Positions 8,184 to 16,980 are shown, counted from the first letter of the stretch. The stretch is 64,000 bases of DNA from G963665495 sp963677785 (GCA_963677785.2 CAXXDH010000003.1:868001-932000); one strand, 5' to 3'. The notes: a model not told the origin generated them from the sequence alone. A program made the numbers and translations.

Positions 8184-9338
8184 ATGTCATTTCCCTCTCT
8201 CTCAATTGGCGATATCACCTTACCTGTGCCGATTGTTCAGGGTGGCATGGGCATCGGAGTTTCGCTCTCCGGGCTCTCCTCCGCAGTTGCCAACGCTGGC
8301 GGCCTGGGCGTCATCGCCACCGCCGGCATCGGCTTTGATGAACCCGACTATGCCTCGAATACGGCCGCGGCCAACATCCGCGCGCTGACCAAATATATCC
8401 GCCAGGCCAGAGAATGGACAAAAGGCGTGCTGGGTGTGAACATCATGGTAGTTCTCACCAACTATGCCGAAATGGTCAGCACCGCGGTGTCCGAAGGTAT
8501 TGACGTCATTTTTTCCGGCGCCGGACTGCCCATGGCCCTGCCCGAGCTGGTCAGCAAAGAGTCTCCGACCAAGCTGGTGCCCATCATTTCATCCGCCCGT
8601 GCGGCAAAGGTCATCTGCAAGCGCTGGCTCTCCTTATATAAACGGTTGCCGGACGCTCTGGTGGTGGAAGGCCCCAAGGCCGGAGGCCATCTTGGCTTCA
8701 AGCCGGAAGAACTGGAGGACGAGCGCTTCCAGCTGCAACGGCTGATTCCCGAGGTTGTCGCCGCCGTGGCCCCTTTTGAAGAAAAAGGCCAATGTTCCAT
8801 TCCGGTCATTGCGGCCGGAGGCATCTATTCGGGGAGCGACATCCACGAAGCCCTGCAACTGGGAGCTTCGGGAGTACAAATGGGCACCCGATTCGTGGCC
8901 ACCCACGAATGCGACGCATCCGATGCGTTCAAGCAAAGTTATATCGAGGCCCAAAAGGAAGACCTGATGATCATCAAAAGCCCTGTGGGACTGCCGGGCA
9001 GGGCCATCAGAAATCCTTTTTGCCAGAAAGTGGAGCAAGGCAAACGGACGCCGTTTTCCTGCCCCTACCATTGTATCCGCACCTGCGATTTCAAAAACAG
9101 TCCTTTTTGCATTGCCCTTGCTCTGGCCAGCGCCCGTAACGGCAACGTGGACAAGGGTTTGCTTTTTGCCGGCGCAAATGCCTATAAAGTCAATGAGATC
9201 GTCTCAGTGGAAGAGTTGATCAAGTCCCTTCAAAAAGAATTCGATGTTTGTTGTCCTGATCTGTCTGTGGACGCGCATGGTCAGCTCGGGGTGACCCGTG
9301 CAACCCCTAACTTCAAAAGGAGAGCCGCAAATGAGTAA
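8184..9338 (+). CDS. FMN-dependent nitronate monooxygenase / FabK-like oxidoreductase
   Basis: 384 residues from ATG 8184 (AGGA 9 bp upstream); the frame stays open 27 codons further but without a ribosome site. TIM-barrel FMN enzyme features are visible: PIVQGGMGIGVS at the start, GVNIMVV, DVIFSGAGLP, VVEGPKAGGHLG, PVIAAGGIYSG and GVQMGTRFVAT (phosphate binding). A Cys-rich segment in the last quarter (FCQ, FSCPYHCIRTCDF, PFCIALAL) is unusual for classical nitronate monooxygenase and may hold a metal centre or disulfides. Members of this superfamily oxidise nitronates or reduce enoyl-ACP; the substrate is unknown here. The gene overlaps the FKBP gene by 8 bp. Confidence 0.85.
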   Translation: MSFPSLSIGDITLPVPIVQGGMGIGVSLSGLSSAVANAGGLGVIATAGIGFDEPDYASNTAAANIRALTKYIRQAREWTKGVLGVNIMVVLTNYAEMVSTAVSEGIDVIFSGAGLPMALPELVSKESPTKLVPIISSARAAKVICKRWLSLYKRLPDALVVEGPKAGGHLGFKPEELEDERFQLQRLIPEVVAAVAPFEEKGQCSIPVIAAGGIYSGSDIHEALQLGASGVQMGTRFVATHECDASDAFKQSYIEAQKEDLMIIKSPVGLPGRAIRNPFCQKVEQGKRTPFSCPYHCIRTCDFKNSPFCIALALASARNGNVDKGLLFAGANAYKVNEIVSVEELIKSLQKEFDVCCPDLSVDAHGQLGVTRATPNFKRRAANE

Positions 9339-9750
9339 GGCAGAAAAAGGCTCCAACGTATCCGTTCACTACACGGGCAAACTCAATGACGGAACCGTTT
9401 TTGATTCGTCGACGGATCGGGACCCCCTGGCATTCGTTGTGGGCAACGGAGATGTGATCCCCGGTTTCGATACAGCCGTTTTGGGTATGGCTGTAGGAGA
9501 GTCCAAATCCGTCGTTATTCCCCCCGAAGAAGCGTACGGCCCCCACCACGAACAGATGGTCATGCAGGTGAAGCTGAACGAACTTCCGGAAGGCGCTGTA
9601 GAAGGGGCCACACTGCAGGCCGAAATCGAAGGCCAGACTGTCTATTTCAATGTGACGGGAATCGAAGAAGACACAGCAATCTTGGACGGCAACCACCCGC
9701 TTGCCGGCAAGGAATTGCAGTTTGATATTGAACTCGTAGAAATAAGCTGA
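9331..9750 (+). CDS. FKBP-type peptidyl-prolyl isomerase (SlyD-like)
   Basis: 139 residues from ATG 9331 with AAAAGGAG upstream. The FKBP core is split as in SlyD: VSVHYTGKLNDGTVFDSS, then VIPGFDTAVLGMAVGES, an inserted flap (PPEEAYGPHHEQMVMQV), and the closing ILDGNHPLAGKELQFDIELVEI. The metal-binding His-rich SlyD tail is absent, so it is a short cytoplasmic SlyD/FkpB-type chaperone-isomerase. The start lies inside the end of the preceding oxidoreductase gene, implying translational coupling. Confidence 0.95.
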   Translation: MSKAEKGSNVSVHYTGKLNDGTVFDSSTDRDPLAFVVGNGDVIPGFDTAVLGMAVGESKSVVIPPEEAYGPHHEQMVMQVKLNELPEGAVEGATLQAEIEGQTVYFNVTGIEEDTAILDGNHPLAGKELQFDIELVEIS

Positions 9751-9833
9751 GCGGTTGGCGCTCGGCAGATTCAGATTTCGGTGTTTTGCAACAACCGAAT
9801 CGCCAATGATTAATCTAGAATAAGGAAGAGCAG

Positions 9834-10037
9834 ATGTCTTACGAAGGAAAAGTGAAGTGGTTTAATGATTCCAAGGGTTTTGGCTTTATCGAATACGGAG
9901 AGGGAGAGGACGTGTTCGTTCATTTCTCCGCAATCCAGGCCGATGGCTTCAAAACCCTGCAAGAGGGAGCATCCGTACGTTTTGAAATTGAAATGACTCC
10001 CAAGGGGACTCGCGCAACCAACGTCGAGCTCCTCTAG
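9834..10037 (+). CDS. cold-shock protein, CspA family
   Basis: 67 residues, the standard single cold-shock-domain length. RNP1 (KGFGFIEY) and RNP2 (VFVHFSAI) are intact, with the family start GKVKWFNDSKG and end KGTRATNVELL. It binds single-stranded nucleic acid as an RNA chaperone. A ribosome site AAGGAAGAGC precedes the ATG, and a strong intrinsic terminator follows 38 bp after the stop, so it forms its own 3' transcription end. Confidence 0.97.
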   Translation: MSYEGKVKWFNDSKGFGFIEYGEGEDVFVHFSAIQADGFKTLQEGASVRFEIEMTPKGTRATNVELL

Positions 10038-10074
10038 CTCTCACGAAAGCTGCTGCAAGCTTGACATGATGATG

Positions 10075-10104
10075 GCCCCTGCGCACTCGCGCGGGGGCTT
10101 TTTT
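10075..10104 (+). terminator. intrinsic terminator after the cold-shock gene
   Basis: 10-bp stem (GCCCCTGCGC / GCGCGGGGGC, one G-T pair) with loop ACTC, followed directly by six T. The spacer from here to 10219 holds nothing else recognisable. Confidence 0.92.
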
Positions 10105-10219
10105 GTTTGCTTTTTTTTGAGCGATCATAATTAAAAACCCGATTGATTGATGATGGTCATATTGAGATTGCCGAGTATTCCCCCAAAACAGAGAGCTGTC
10201 CGCGAAGGCACTGCGCTTC

Positions 10220-10405
10220 ATGATTACACATGAGGAGCTTGCGGAGTACATGAAGATCGAGGCGCTGAGAAAGAAACTCGCAGTTGGCGAACAGCAGGCA
10301 GCGAACAATCAATTCGTTGACCAGGATATGGCCGGTATTATCCGGGAAGACAAGGCCGTGGGGAATGGGAGGAGAACATGCAAATGCCTACCTCATGACC
10401 ATTGA
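10220..10405 (+). pseudogene. ParD/CC2985-type antitoxin remnant
   Basis: The frame from 10220 reads EYMKIEALRKKLAVGEQQ, which resembles the C-terminal half of ParD-family antitoxins (KIEALRxALxxGE). The ribbon-helix-helix N-terminus is missing and the frame ends after about 60 codons in sequence that belongs to the toxin frame. It overlaps the broken toxin remnant. Identification is by pattern only. Confidence 0.5.
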
Positions 10406-10598
10406 GGATACCTCTCAAACTCTTGCAAATAATCCGAAAATGGGACGCGCCAGGGCAGATATCAAAACAGGAGATTACTCATTCAGTGTAGACTACCATA
10501 CTATATTCTCCATGCTGAATGGAGAGGGTATCAACATCATCAGCGTACATCATGAAAGAATGGATGTGCAAATACGGCTGACTGATTTTTCTGGCTAG
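10284..10598 (+). pseudogene. ParE/RelE-type toxin remnant
   Basis: From about residue 30 the frame matches the ParE C-terminal two thirds: EHANAYLMTIEDTSQTLANN, KMGRARADIKTGDYSFSV, HTIFSMLNGEGINIISV, HHERMDVQI. The first 25 or so toxin residues are absent and replaced by the antitoxin remnant in another frame, suggesting a deletion that removed the antitoxin 3' end and toxin 5' end. A short functional protein from an internal ATG is not excluded. Confidence 0.6.
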
Positions 10599-10734
10599 AA
10601 AAATTTCTTATAGATTCTCCTACATAAACTGTGAAATTCAGTTTCTAAAACGATATCACCAGGTGATATGGCAATAATATAGATTATTTCGATCCAGAAA
10701 TAGTGTATTTCACTCTCTGCGAATGCCAATGTGC

Positions 10735-11118
10735 TTAAACTCCAGTCCCGATAAGTGGCAATTGTCTGTCGATACGAAAAAAAACGAGAAACAGTGTCTT
10801 ATCCTTTTGCTCGAGTTCCTTGGGGTAGCAGCGCCTGCAAAGGGAGTATAACAGTTCAGTCCCTTGTTCTTCTTTCAGTTTGGTCAAAGCCAAACGTACG
10901 CCCTTGTGCCCCGGACCTTCTTCAATAAATAAATAATGAGCTTTGGGGTTGCTTTCCACATTCTGGTGGCTGAGCTTATTATTCATGATGAGGCCCAGTG
11001 AGCCGTCATCCATGACGTGCGGACGCGAATAAATGGCAGCGTTGACTTCGCCCTCTTTGCTGGCTGTCGATAACACACCGTAACCTTTGGTAGTCTCAAA
11101 GTAATCTTTAAGGTCCAT
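10735..11118 (-). CDS. pyridoxamine 5'-phosphate oxidase-like flavin-binding protein
   Basis: 127 residues from ATG 11118, which has a strong GGAGGGAG site 2-9 bp upstream. The split-barrel FMN-binding pattern is visible: KGYGVLSTASKEGEVNAAIY, LGLIMNNKLSHQNVESNP, AHYLFIEEGPGHKGVRLAL. These small proteins bind FMN, F420 or heme; the substrate is unknown. A long C-terminal segment with C-x2-C (SLCRRCYP) could bind a metal. A second minus-strand gene starts 100 bp upstream. Confidence 0.8.
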   Translation of the reverse strand: MDLKDYFETTKGYGVLSTASKEGEVNAAIYSRPHVMDDGSLGLIMNNKLSHQNVESNPKAHYLFIEEGPGHKGVRLALTKLKEEQGTELLYSLCRRCYPKELEQKDKTLFLVFFRIDRQLPLIGTGV

Positions 11119-11218
11119 CTCTCCCTCCAAGCATATTGCAAGTGCGTGGAATGAAAGAGAGCCCTGGAAAACAGGATTCACAGGGCACTCTGTTTGAATT
11201 TTTCCATTGCCTGAAAGA

Positions 11219-11599
11219 TTATCCTCCAAACCAGCCAGGACTGATTACTTCCAGAGCCTTTGTGTAGTTAGCTCTCAGACTCTCGAGCTTGCCACCAATG
11301 CTCTTTTCTGTACCGCTCATATCGCTGGGGCAAGATTCCGTGATGGAAGCAGCAATGTTTTCAATCTCTTTTACTGTAGATTTAATGAGATTCAGCGTAT
11401 CGGCAACCTTTTGCTGATCGCTGGATTCAAGCTCTCCGACTTCGACAAGAACATCATAAAGTCTTGATTTCCAAACACTAAGCTCCATCTGCAGTCCATG
11501 GCAGTAACTGGCGGCGGCTTTTTTCTTCTCCTCCTGAGACGAACAGCCATCAATAGCTGAACAGCTGAGACAGGGGCCAGGATAATCAATGTTAGCCAT
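11219..11599 (-). CDS. conserved-looking hypothetical protein with N-terminal Cys cluster
   Basis: 126 residues, not recognised. It begins with four Cys in a short stretch (PCLSCSAIDGCSSQ at residues 9-22, plus C33), followed by long amphipathic helices (residues 35-120, heptad-like KVADTLNLIKSTVKEIENI). No signal peptide or membrane segment. The next minus-strand gene downstream is the flavin-binding protein, so they may share a transcript. The Cys motif could bind an Fe-S cluster or zinc (inference). Confidence 0.6.
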   Translation of the reverse strand: MANIDYPGPCLSCSAIDGCSSQEEKKKAAASYCHGLQMELSVWKSRLYDVLVEVGELESSDQQKVADTLNLIKSTVKEIENIAASITESCPSDMSGTEKSIGGKLESLRANYTKALEVISPGWFGG

Positions 11600-11865
11600 T
11601 TGTAATCCCTCACTGTTAGTAGTCCAATAAAAAAGATTCTCAAAATAGTAGCACAGTTTATTGGATGAAAAAAAGTAAAAAAGTAAAAAAAAGTCGAATA
11701 AAAGATGGCCGACGTAATCCGGGAATGCAAATCAGGGTTGGAAATGGCCACCGTCGAACAATGACACAGAAATAACTCGCTTGAATATTTGATTAAATCA
11801 ATTTACTCACTATGCTTTAAAAAAATCTTTCTATTTCAAGAAGTGGATTGGGTGAGAATTTGCAC

Positions 11866-12159
11866 ATGGCACACCCACCTGAAACCAAAGTCCTGACCGC
11901 GCACTTCCCTCTTTCTCTGGCCGAAAAGGTCGACCAACTCGCTGCCAAGCTTGCGCGTTCGCGCGGCTGGGTCATCAAGCAGGCGCTGGCCGCCTGGGTC
12001 GAGATGGAGGAGGAACGCGAGCGCATGACCAGAGAAGCCCTGACAGATGTGGACGCCGGACGCGTCATTGACCATCAGGAGGTCCAGGCCTGGGCGGACA
12101 GTCTCTGCACAGCCCCCCCCCTGCTTGTTCCCAATGGACAGCAAGACCTTGTCGGATGA
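11866..12159 (+). CDS. ribbon-helix-helix antitoxin (ParD/CopG-like) of a type II TA pair
   Basis: 97 residues from ATG 11866 (GGTGAG 9 bp upstream). The RHH DNA-binding segment is clear (TKVLTAHFPLSLAEKVDQLA, then RSRGWVIKQALAAWVEMEEE), and the C-terminal toxin-neutralising part (LTDVDAGRVIDHQEVQAWAD) is typical of the group. It overlaps the toxin frame by 26 bp. A run of nine C (12113-12121) lies near its 3' end; losing one C would fuse it in frame to the toxin. It probably represses its own operon. Confidence 0.85.
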   Translation: MAHPPETKVLTAHFPLSLAEKVDQLAAKLARSRGWVIKQALAAWVEMEEERERMTREALTDVDAGRVIDHQEVQAWADSLCTAPPLLVPNGQQDLVG

Positions 12160-12415
12160 CGTACGGCTCCATGAAGATCTTGCTCGGGTGTATAAATCCG
12201 CAGCAGCCCGTACCGTGCAGCAACTGACGTCTGTCCCGACCCGCCTCTTGACCACGCCCCGCATTGGAGAAAAGCTCGACGTATTCTCTCCACGCGAAGT
12301 ACGCCGTATTCTCGTCGGGCAGTATGAAATGCGCCATGAGATCCGGATGGCAACAATCTGGATGTTGCGCGTATGGCATACGCGGGAGCGGAGGTACCGG
12401 AGCCCTTACACCTAA
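12134..12415 (+). CDS. ParE/RelE-family toxin of a type II TA pair
   Basis: 93 residues from ATG 12134. Family motifs: KTLSDDVRLHEDLARVYKSA, AARTVQQLTSVPTRLL, PRIGEKLDVFSPREVRRI, YEMRHEIRMATIWMLRVW, HTRERR. The N-terminus is 3-5 residues shorter than usual, which could mean an upstream non-ATG start or slight trimming. Members poison gyrase (ParE) or cleave mRNA (RelE); which applies cannot be told here. It is coupled to the preceding antitoxin by overlap. Confidence 0.82.
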   Translation: MDSKTLSDDVRLHEDLARVYKSAAARTVQQLTSVPTRLLTTPRIGEKLDVFSPREVRRILVGQYEMRHEIRMATIWMLRVWHTRERRYRSPYT

Positions 12416-12566
12416 AAAACTCTTTTTTTCAATTAGTTGTGATGTTCTTTCACAGAATTTCACGGGAAAAAAGTTTGACCTATCAAAGTGACTCTGTGCT
12501 TACTCTCTCGGGTATCCAAAACATTGAAATGCAAAAATCATTCTCCCTAACTGCAAGGAAACGTCC

Positions 12567-14306
12567 ATGCCCGAAGCAGAGAGTTTTTCCTGGTTTGTTT
12601 TACACCGTATCCTGGCCCTGATGATTTTGTTCTGCCTTGCTCCAAGCGCAGCTGCGGTTGCATCCGGCGGCATTGATCCCGCAGACCCCATGGTCAGAGT
12701 CACATCGCCGCCGACCGACATCGACGTGAACGCCGCGTTGATCAAAGTGGGACATGACGTAAGCGCCGCAACAGGGGTAGACGAAAAATTCATCACCTAC
12801 TACTGGCAAACCTTCGATAATATTATATATAATGGCGAGCCCTCCACGGCGCCCCTTTTTGTGGATCTCTACGTGCCCGGCTTTTTTTCGGACGAACAGG
12901 TAGAAAGCATGATCACGGCGGTGGCCGACGCCCTGGTTGCCCACACCGGCATCGAACGCAAGTGGCTCTTCATCCACACCCACTACCCCTTGCAGGGGCA
13001 AATCTACATCGGCGGCGAGCTGCAACACTGGGACAATTACCGCGGCCGGAAGGACAGTTCCCCCAGCGCCCCCGAACAGCGCTCCATGGAGGGTTTTCTC
13101 TTCAACGACAGCGCTTTCGCCTTTCAAAGCCTCTGGCGTTTCGGCACCATCGCCTCCGGCGCGGCCGACCTGGGCGAACTGCTTACCGCCACCAGCCGGA
13201 TCGAGGATTTCGACAATGAAAGCTGGTACGATTCCTGGAATACCCTGGCCCTGCAGCTTCGCGCCACAGCCCGGGAGTTCGAAGCGGCCGGTCACAGACG
13301 CAGTGCCATGCAGGCCTATTTCCGGGCCACAACCTACTTTCGAACCGCTTCCATTTATCTCTACGGCAATGATCCTCGCGGCACCCAGGCCTGGAAAAAC
13401 GGCCGCGACACCTTTCTCAAGGCGGCCTCCCACTCAGAGGGGCGGATCACCCCCGTACGCATTCCCTACGCCGATACAACCCTGCCGGGCTATTACGTCA
13501 CGGTGGACGGAAGCCGGCAGAAGCGCCCCTTGCTGCTGATCCAGACAGGACTCGACGGTACGGCCGAAGACCTCTACTTCATCATGGCGGCTCAGGCAGT
13601 GAAGCGGGGGTACAACTGCCTGATCTACGAAGGCCCGGGACAAGGGGAGATGATAAGCCTGCAGCAACGCCCCTTCCGCCATGACTGGGAAAAAGTGGTG
13701 ACGCCGGTGGTGGATTTTGCCCTGAGCCTGCCGGAAACAGACGCCGAGCGGCTGGCAATTCTGGGCTACTCCATGGGGGGTTACCTGGTGCCCCGTGCCC
13801 TGGCTTCTGAAAAGCGCATCCGCTGGGGCATCGTGGACGGCGGAGTCTTCAGCGTATTCAACGGCACCTTGGCCAACTTTCCGGATAGTGTGCGCCAAGC
13901 TTTTACCGCCGGAGACTGCGACACCGCGGTGAACGAACTGGTAACGCAGGAAATGTCAAAAAATCCCACAATCAACCAGTTCATAAATCAGATGTTCCGG
14001 ACATTCCAAGTCAAGACCCCCTGCGAACTCTTCAAAAAACTGCAACGCTTCAATGTGACCGACAGCATTGCAAACATCAAAGCTGAAATGTTGGTAGTCA
14101 ACTCCAGCAAGGACCAGGTGGCCGGTTCCAAGGAACAAGCCAGGCTGTTCTACGAAAAGCTCGATACGAAAAAGAGCTACCTGGAGTTCGACACCTCCCA
14201 TGGCGCGCAGTTTCATTGCCAGCTCGGCGCGCCCCAGTTTTCCAGCGAGCGCATTCTCAACTGGCTGGACGAGCGGGCAAAACCCAAGGCCCCGGCAACC
14301 CTCTAA
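12567..14306 (+). CDS. exported alpha/beta hydrolase 1 (FrsA/DUF1100-like)
   Basis: 579 residues with ribosome site AAGGAAAC before ATG 12567. An N-terminal signal peptide (ILALMILFCLAPSAAAVA, residues 15-32) implies export. A helical cap region (about 60-300) is followed by an alpha/beta hydrolase domain: LLLIQTGLDGTAEDLYFI, YEGPGQGEM, nucleophile elbow GYSMGGYLVPR with Ser, acid loop VNSSKDQVAGS, and catalytic His in FDTSHGAQFHCQ. The next gene encodes a related hydrolase, then a lipoprotein, all on the plus strand, suggesting one exported system. The substrate is unknown. Confidence 0.85.
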   Translation: MPEAESFSWFVLHRILALMILFCLAPSAAAVASGGIDPADPMVRVTSPPTDIDVNAALIKVGHDVSAATGVDEKFITYYWQTFDNIIYNGEPSTAPLFVDLYVPGFFSDEQVESMITAVADALVAHTGIERKWLFIHTHYPLQGQIYIGGELQHWDNYRGRKDSSPSAPEQRSMEGFLFNDSAFAFQSLWRFGTIASGAADLGELLTATSRIEDFDNESWYDSWNTLALQLRATAREFEAAGHRRSAMQAYFRATTYFRTASIYLYGNDPRGTQAWKNGRDTFLKAASHSEGRITPVRIPYADTTLPGYYVTVDGSRQKRPLLLIQTGLDGTAEDLYFIMAAQAVKRGYNCLIYEGPGQGEMISLQQRPFRHDWEKVVTPVVDFALSLPETDAERLAILGYSMGGYLVPRALASEKRIRWGIVDGGVFSVFNGTLANFPDSVRQAFTAGDCDTAVNELVTQEMSKNPTINQFINQMFRTFQVKTPCELFKKLQRFNVTDSIANIKAEMLVVNSSKDQVAGSKEQARLFYEKLDTKKSYLEFDTSHGAQFHCQLGAPQFSSERILNWLDERAKPKAPATL

Positions 14307-14337
14307 CCTGCAGCGGACTTTCCACAAGGATATTATG

Positions 14338-15612
14338 ATGAACCCCATACGCTCCATGTCTTTTGTTGTATCGCTTATTGCCCTGTTTCTTGTACTTCTC
14401 CCAACGGTTGTCCCGGCAGCTGAGGAGGCAAAGTCCTTCGACGCCCACGCCACCACCTTCAGCTACTTTTTCCAGGACAAGGACATGGACTTCCATTTCG
14501 GCAACCTCGTACTGGGCGCTACCGGCAACGGCGGGGTCGAAATCGGCGAAGCTTTCTACGCCGCCTCGCAGATCAAAGACGGCGACGCCGCCTCCTGGCA
14601 GCGGGAATGGTACGAGCTTGGGAAACGCGTCGAAGCCCGCGGTCTGGCATCTCTGAACCAAGGCCACAAGGTCAGCGCCAGGGCGCAGCTGTTGCGCGCC
14701 GCCAACTACTACCGCATCTCTCTGGTCTCCATGTTGCCGGATAATCCCGAGTTCGCGGCCAGAGCCAAGAAGGTACGCAGCCTTATGCGCCAGGCCGGCG
14801 CCTTGTTCTCCCCGCCGCTGGAATATTTCGAGACGCCCTTCGAAGACACGAAACTGCCAGGCTATTTCTGGCCGGCGGCCGGCAAGGGACCGCATAAGAC
14901 CCTGCTCATGATCGGCGGGGGCGAGACCTTCGCTGAGGACCTCTTTTTCTATATCGCGCCCAAGGCTCATGAACGAGGGTACAACTTCATGACCCTGGAT
15001 TTGCCCGGACAGGGGCTTTTACCTCTGGAAGGGAAAACCTTCCGGCCGGAGATGCAACCGGCCATGCAAAAGGCGGTGGACTACGCACTCAGCCGCCAGG
15101 AAGTGGATCCCAATCGGCTGGCTGCCTTTGGCTACAGCGGCGGAGGCGGATTCGTGCCCCAGGCCGCCCAGATCGACCCCCGCATCAGAGCCATTGCCAT
15201 GAGTTCGGCCGTGGTGGACGCCTACCCCCTCTTTGCCACCATGCCGGCAGTTACGGCCACAAAAGAACAGAGAGAAAAGTGGAGCAGCTTTCACGGCGAT
15301 GTGATCAAAAACATCTGCTGGCGCTGGGGAGTCCCCATGGACAACCCCGCCGCACTGGACGAAGCCAACAAAGGCTACACCTTCGATCCTTCGATCGTGA
15401 CAGTGCCGGCTTTGATCATCATCGGCGAAGGCGAGATACGCAGCCAGGAGGTGCAACGGCAGCAGCAGCTTGCCTTGCAGGGCTTTGCCTCGCCGAACAA
15501 AAAAATGGTGGTGACCCCCTCGGATGAAGGCGCCACCAACCACTGCATCATGGAAAACCGCAGTATTGTGGCCCAGGCGCTTTTCGACTGGCTCGATGAA
15601 ATCTTCAAATAA
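14338..15612 (+). CDS. exported alpha/beta hydrolase 2 (paralogue of hydrolase 1)
   Basis: 424 residues from ATG 14338 (AAGGA 7 bp upstream; ATG 14335 also possible). Signal peptide FVVSLIALFLVLLPTVVPAA. It shares with hydrolase 1 the cap motif with GYFWPAAGKG, LLMIGGGETFAEDLFFYI, LDLPGQGLLPL, a nucleophile elbow GYSGGGGFVPQA, and a C-terminal His in ATNHCIMENRS. It begins 31 bp after hydrolase 1, so the two are probably co-transcribed. FrsA-like fold suggests ester, amide or C-C bond hydrolysis; no substrate is evident. Confidence 0.85.
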   Translation: MNPIRSMSFVVSLIALFLVLLPTVVPAAEEAKSFDAHATTFSYFFQDKDMDFHFGNLVLGATGNGGVEIGEAFYAASQIKDGDAASWQREWYELGKRVEARGLASLNQGHKVSARAQLLRAANYYRISLVSMLPDNPEFAARAKKVRSLMRQAGALFSPPLEYFETPFEDTKLPGYFWPAAGKGPHKTLLMIGGGETFAEDLFFYIAPKAHERGYNFMTLDLPGQGLLPLEGKTFRPEMQPAMQKAVDYALSRQEVDPNRLAAFGYSGGGGFVPQAAQIDPRIRAIAMSSAVVDAYPLFATMPAVTATKEQREKWSSFHGDVIKNICWRWGVPMDNPAALDEANKGYTFDPSIVTVPALIIIGEGEIRSQEVQRQQQLALQGFASPNKKMVVTPSDEGATNHCIMENRSIVAQALFDWLDEIFK

Positions 15613-15717
15613 CACTCATTAAGGGGATTGTACCCCGGAAAACAAAAGTCCCGAGCTTTCGCGTCCGCACGGCGACCAGGGGGACGCCTCCGGACGCGCT
15701 AAGTTCTTACTTGGGGC

Positions 15718-15745
15718 GGGGGAGCCGCACGATTCGGGCTCCCCC
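15718..15745 (+). other. GC-rich hairpin before the lipoprotein gene
   Basis: Perfect 9-bp inverted repeat GGGGGAGCC / GGCTCCCCC with a 10-nt loop in the 183-bp spacer between hydrolase 2 and the lipoprotein. It lacks a T run, so it could be an attenuator, an mRNA end or a protein site. Confidence 0.4.
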
Positions 15746-15795
15746 ACAATGGAAGTCGACTCGGGAGCCCCGAGAACTAGGATGGGGAGTGAACA

Positions 15796-16980
15796 ATGAA
15801 ACGAGTTGTTTTTCTGTTGGCGGCGGCCACGGTTCTGCTGCTGCAAACCGGGTGTTCGCTGCTGGGACCGCCAAGTGTGGCGCGCGACAGGTTTGAGTAC
15901 AACAGCTCCCTGGCCACGTCCTGGAAAGAACAAATCCTCTCCAACATCATCAGGATCCGATACGTGGAGCCGCTCTTCTTTACTGACGTTGGCGATATTG
16001 TGGCTTCGTACTCCCTGCAGACCGGCGTCACCATCGGCGGCTCCCGGACCTTCTTCGCCCAGGCCGGATCCATGGATTTCGAAGGAAGCGGCAGCTTCAC
16101 GGACCGCCCCACCATCACCTACAAACCGTTGATCGGCACGGCCTTTTTTTACGGCATCATGTCGCCCATGCCGCTGCGCAACATCCTGCTGAGCATCGAA
16201 TCCGGAGCCTCGGCCGCCTTTTCTCTGCGCTGGGGCGTACGCAGCATCAACGGTCTGCGCAACGAACGGCTCACAAACAAAGGATACATGCCGCCTGACC
16301 CGCAATTCCTCAGAGCCGTGGAGCTCCTGGCTCTGCTGCAGTCGGAAAACGCCCTGCACATAGTACACGAGCAGGTGGCGCCCCAGACTCAGAACCAGGG
16401 AATACGTCTGGCGCAGTACGGCGGCCGGAGTATGGCCCAAAGGCCGGGTCGGACTCCGGGCCAAATGCCTGGACAAATGTTGTCGCAGCCCCTTGTACCC
16501 ATGCCCAACCTGTACCTGCAGCTTGACGCGGACTCCGGCCGGGAAAAAATCGCGTCCGAAGTTGACGAATTCAAACGGCTGCTGGGGCTGGATCCGGATC
16601 AAAAGCGCTTTCCCGTGGGCTTCGGCTCCACCTCGGGCGCTCCCGAAGCGCTAACCCTGCAGAGCCACTCCCTGGCGCAAATCCTGGCCTCCGTGGCGGG
16701 CCGTGTGGACGTGCCCGAGGAGGATATAACCACACGGCGCGCCACTCCTGGCTATCCCTTGCAGAATCAAGGGGACATGTTCGACAGAATCCTGGTGCGT
16801 TCCGCCCGGTTCAAACCGAAGGACGCCTTTGCCGCCGTAAAATGCCGCGGCACCTGGTTCTGGGTGGACGACCACGATCTCATGGCCAAAAAGGTCTTTT
16901 CCTTCATCATGCTGGCCTTCACCATGCTGGACAACAACCATGACGACCAGCAGCTGCAACTGACCGTCCCCACACAGTAG
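15796..16980 (+). CDS. hypothetical lipoprotein
   Basis: 394 residues with ribosome site GGGGAGTG. A clear lipobox (LLLQTGC, Cys at residue 20) after a hydrophobic stretch means lipid anchoring. The mature part has no family I recognise: it contains a Gln/Met/Pro/Gly-rich linker (residues 215-240) and a final well-ordered segment (CRGTWFWVDDHDLMAKKVFS) that suggests a folded domain. It follows the two exported hydrolases on the same strand and may hold them at the membrane or act on the same substrate (inference). Confidence 0.75.
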   Translation: MKRVVFLLAAATVLLLQTGCSLLGPPSVARDRFEYNSSLATSWKEQILSNIIRIRYVEPLFFTDVGDIVASYSLQTGVTIGGSRTFFAQAGSMDFEGSGSFTDRPTITYKPLIGTAFFYGIMSPMPLRNILLSIESGASAAFSLRWGVRSINGLRNERLTNKGYMPPDPQFLRAVELLALLQSENALHIVHEQVAPQTQNQGIRLAQYGGRSMAQRPGRTPGQMPGQMLSQPLVPMPNLYLQLDADSGREKIASEVDEFKRLLGLDPDQKRFPVGFGSTSGAPEALTLQSHSLAQILASVAGRVDVPEEDITTRRATPGYPLQNQGDMFDRILVRSARFKPKDAFAAVKCRGTWFWVDDHDLMAKKVFSFIMLAFTMLDNNHDDQQLQLTVPTQ

